This document shows, in pieces, positions 63,876 through 64,000 of a DNA stretch of 64,000 bases (position 1 is the stretch's first letter; each line of letters begins with the position of its first letter). Source of the stretch: Nitrospira sp. (GTDB taxonomy: Bacteria; Nitrospirota; Nitrospiria; Nitrospirales; Nitrospiraceae); NCBI GenBank assembly GCA_016873455.1, contig VGXE01000002.1, positions 62,001-126,000 of the forward strand, in the 5' to 3' direction. The notes beneath the pieces were generated by a model, which saw nothing but the letters and a program-made list of their open reading frames with translations, did not search any database and had not been told where the DNA came from. The translations under genes were made by a program, and so were the position numbers.

Positions 63876-64000
63876 CGTGGCCGGTCGCAGCGAGGTCTCG
63901 CAGGAGGAACGTTCGGTAATAGCGCAGGACCTTGCGGACGTACTGTCTGGTTTCATCAAACGGTGGAAGCGTGCGGTACCGGTCCACGGCATGTTCCCCC
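63808..64000 (-). CDS. Lytic transglycosylase, C-terminal end (start outside window)
   Basis: The visible 63 residues begin GEHAVDRYRTLPPFDETRQY and continue VRKVLRYYRTFLLRDL. The AVxRYRxLPPFxETRxYVxKVL pattern is the end of Slt/MltE-type lysozyme-like domains. A Pro/Ala-rich tail follows. It cuts peptidoglycan glycan strands in the periplasm. The remainder lies beyond 64000. Confidence 0.85.
   Translation of the reverse strand, partial: GEHAVDRYRTLPPFDETRQYVRKVLRYYRTFLLRDLAATGHVIAPQEAAAPPQSLGFSVSPVQ

Overview
This 64-kb window looks like a chromosomal stretch of a free-living Gram-negative bacterium, most likely a Nitrospira-type member of the Nitrospirota. This is inferred from the high GC, the mixture of gene families (pyruvoyl arginine decarboxylase with a deoxyhypusine-synthase-like protein, a zinc-finger HscB, the rubrerythrin / Fe-S oxidoreductase / DUF3501 trio, a short COX24-like ribosomal protein) and the style of the intergenic repeats. 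No marker gene fixes the species. The window is dense housekeeping DNA with no prophage, transposase or CRISPR array.

Layout. 1-8.9 kb: 3' part of a PPi-type phosphofructokinase, a tandem universal stress protein, a MarR regulator with a cysteine tail, a lipoprotein, the rubrerythrin/Fe-S/DUF3501 operon, a double pterin-synthase-fold protein, two paralogous secreted metal-binding-like proteins, a thioredoxin-like protein and a peroxiredoxin. 9-20.8 kb: TypA and PBP1A divergently arranged, then a complete ISC iron-sulfur operon on the minus strand (iscR-iscS-iscU-iscA-hscB-hscA-iscX) with the ferredoxin gene divergent across an IscR-type operator. 21-27.4 kb: ferredoxin reductase, gltX, two tRNA-Gln genes, an alcohol dehydrogenase, glnS, two small proteins and tRNA-Glu. 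28-34.8 kb: an orphan kinase-like domain, then a polyamine set (deoxyhypusine-synthase-like, pyruvoyl arginine decarboxylase, agmatinase) mixed with a DsbA-like protein, an aldehyde dehydrogenase and an RluF-type pseudouridine synthase.

34.8-43.9 kb is the most unusual part. A NhaR-type LysR regulator is divergent from an operon of three tandem TolC-like outer-membrane proteins, an ABC-exporter-like protein whose nucleotide-binding domain has lost every catalytic motif, and an HlyD-type adaptor, closed by a strong terminator. It has the layout of a type I secretion/efflux system, but the motor appears dead and the outer-membrane channel is triplicated.

44-64 kb: purE-purK, rhomboid protease, DHH phosphoesterase, LOG-family protein, a CBS-PilZ protein, a MNIO (DUF692) enzyme, Dus, Maf, Ppx/GppA, SixA, an orphan PhoB-like response regulator with PsiE and CBS proteins, an MsbA-like ABC transporter, a DUF6812-like protein, a 31-residue bS22/COX24-like protein, nadB and the 3' end of a lytic transglycosylase.

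Three classes of non-coding repeat recur: a ~121-bp imperfect palindrome (two copies, one inside the isc operon), a 216-bp MITE-like element with 20-bp terminal inverted repeats plus a truncated copy, and intergenic inverted arrays with a roughly 7-base periodicity.
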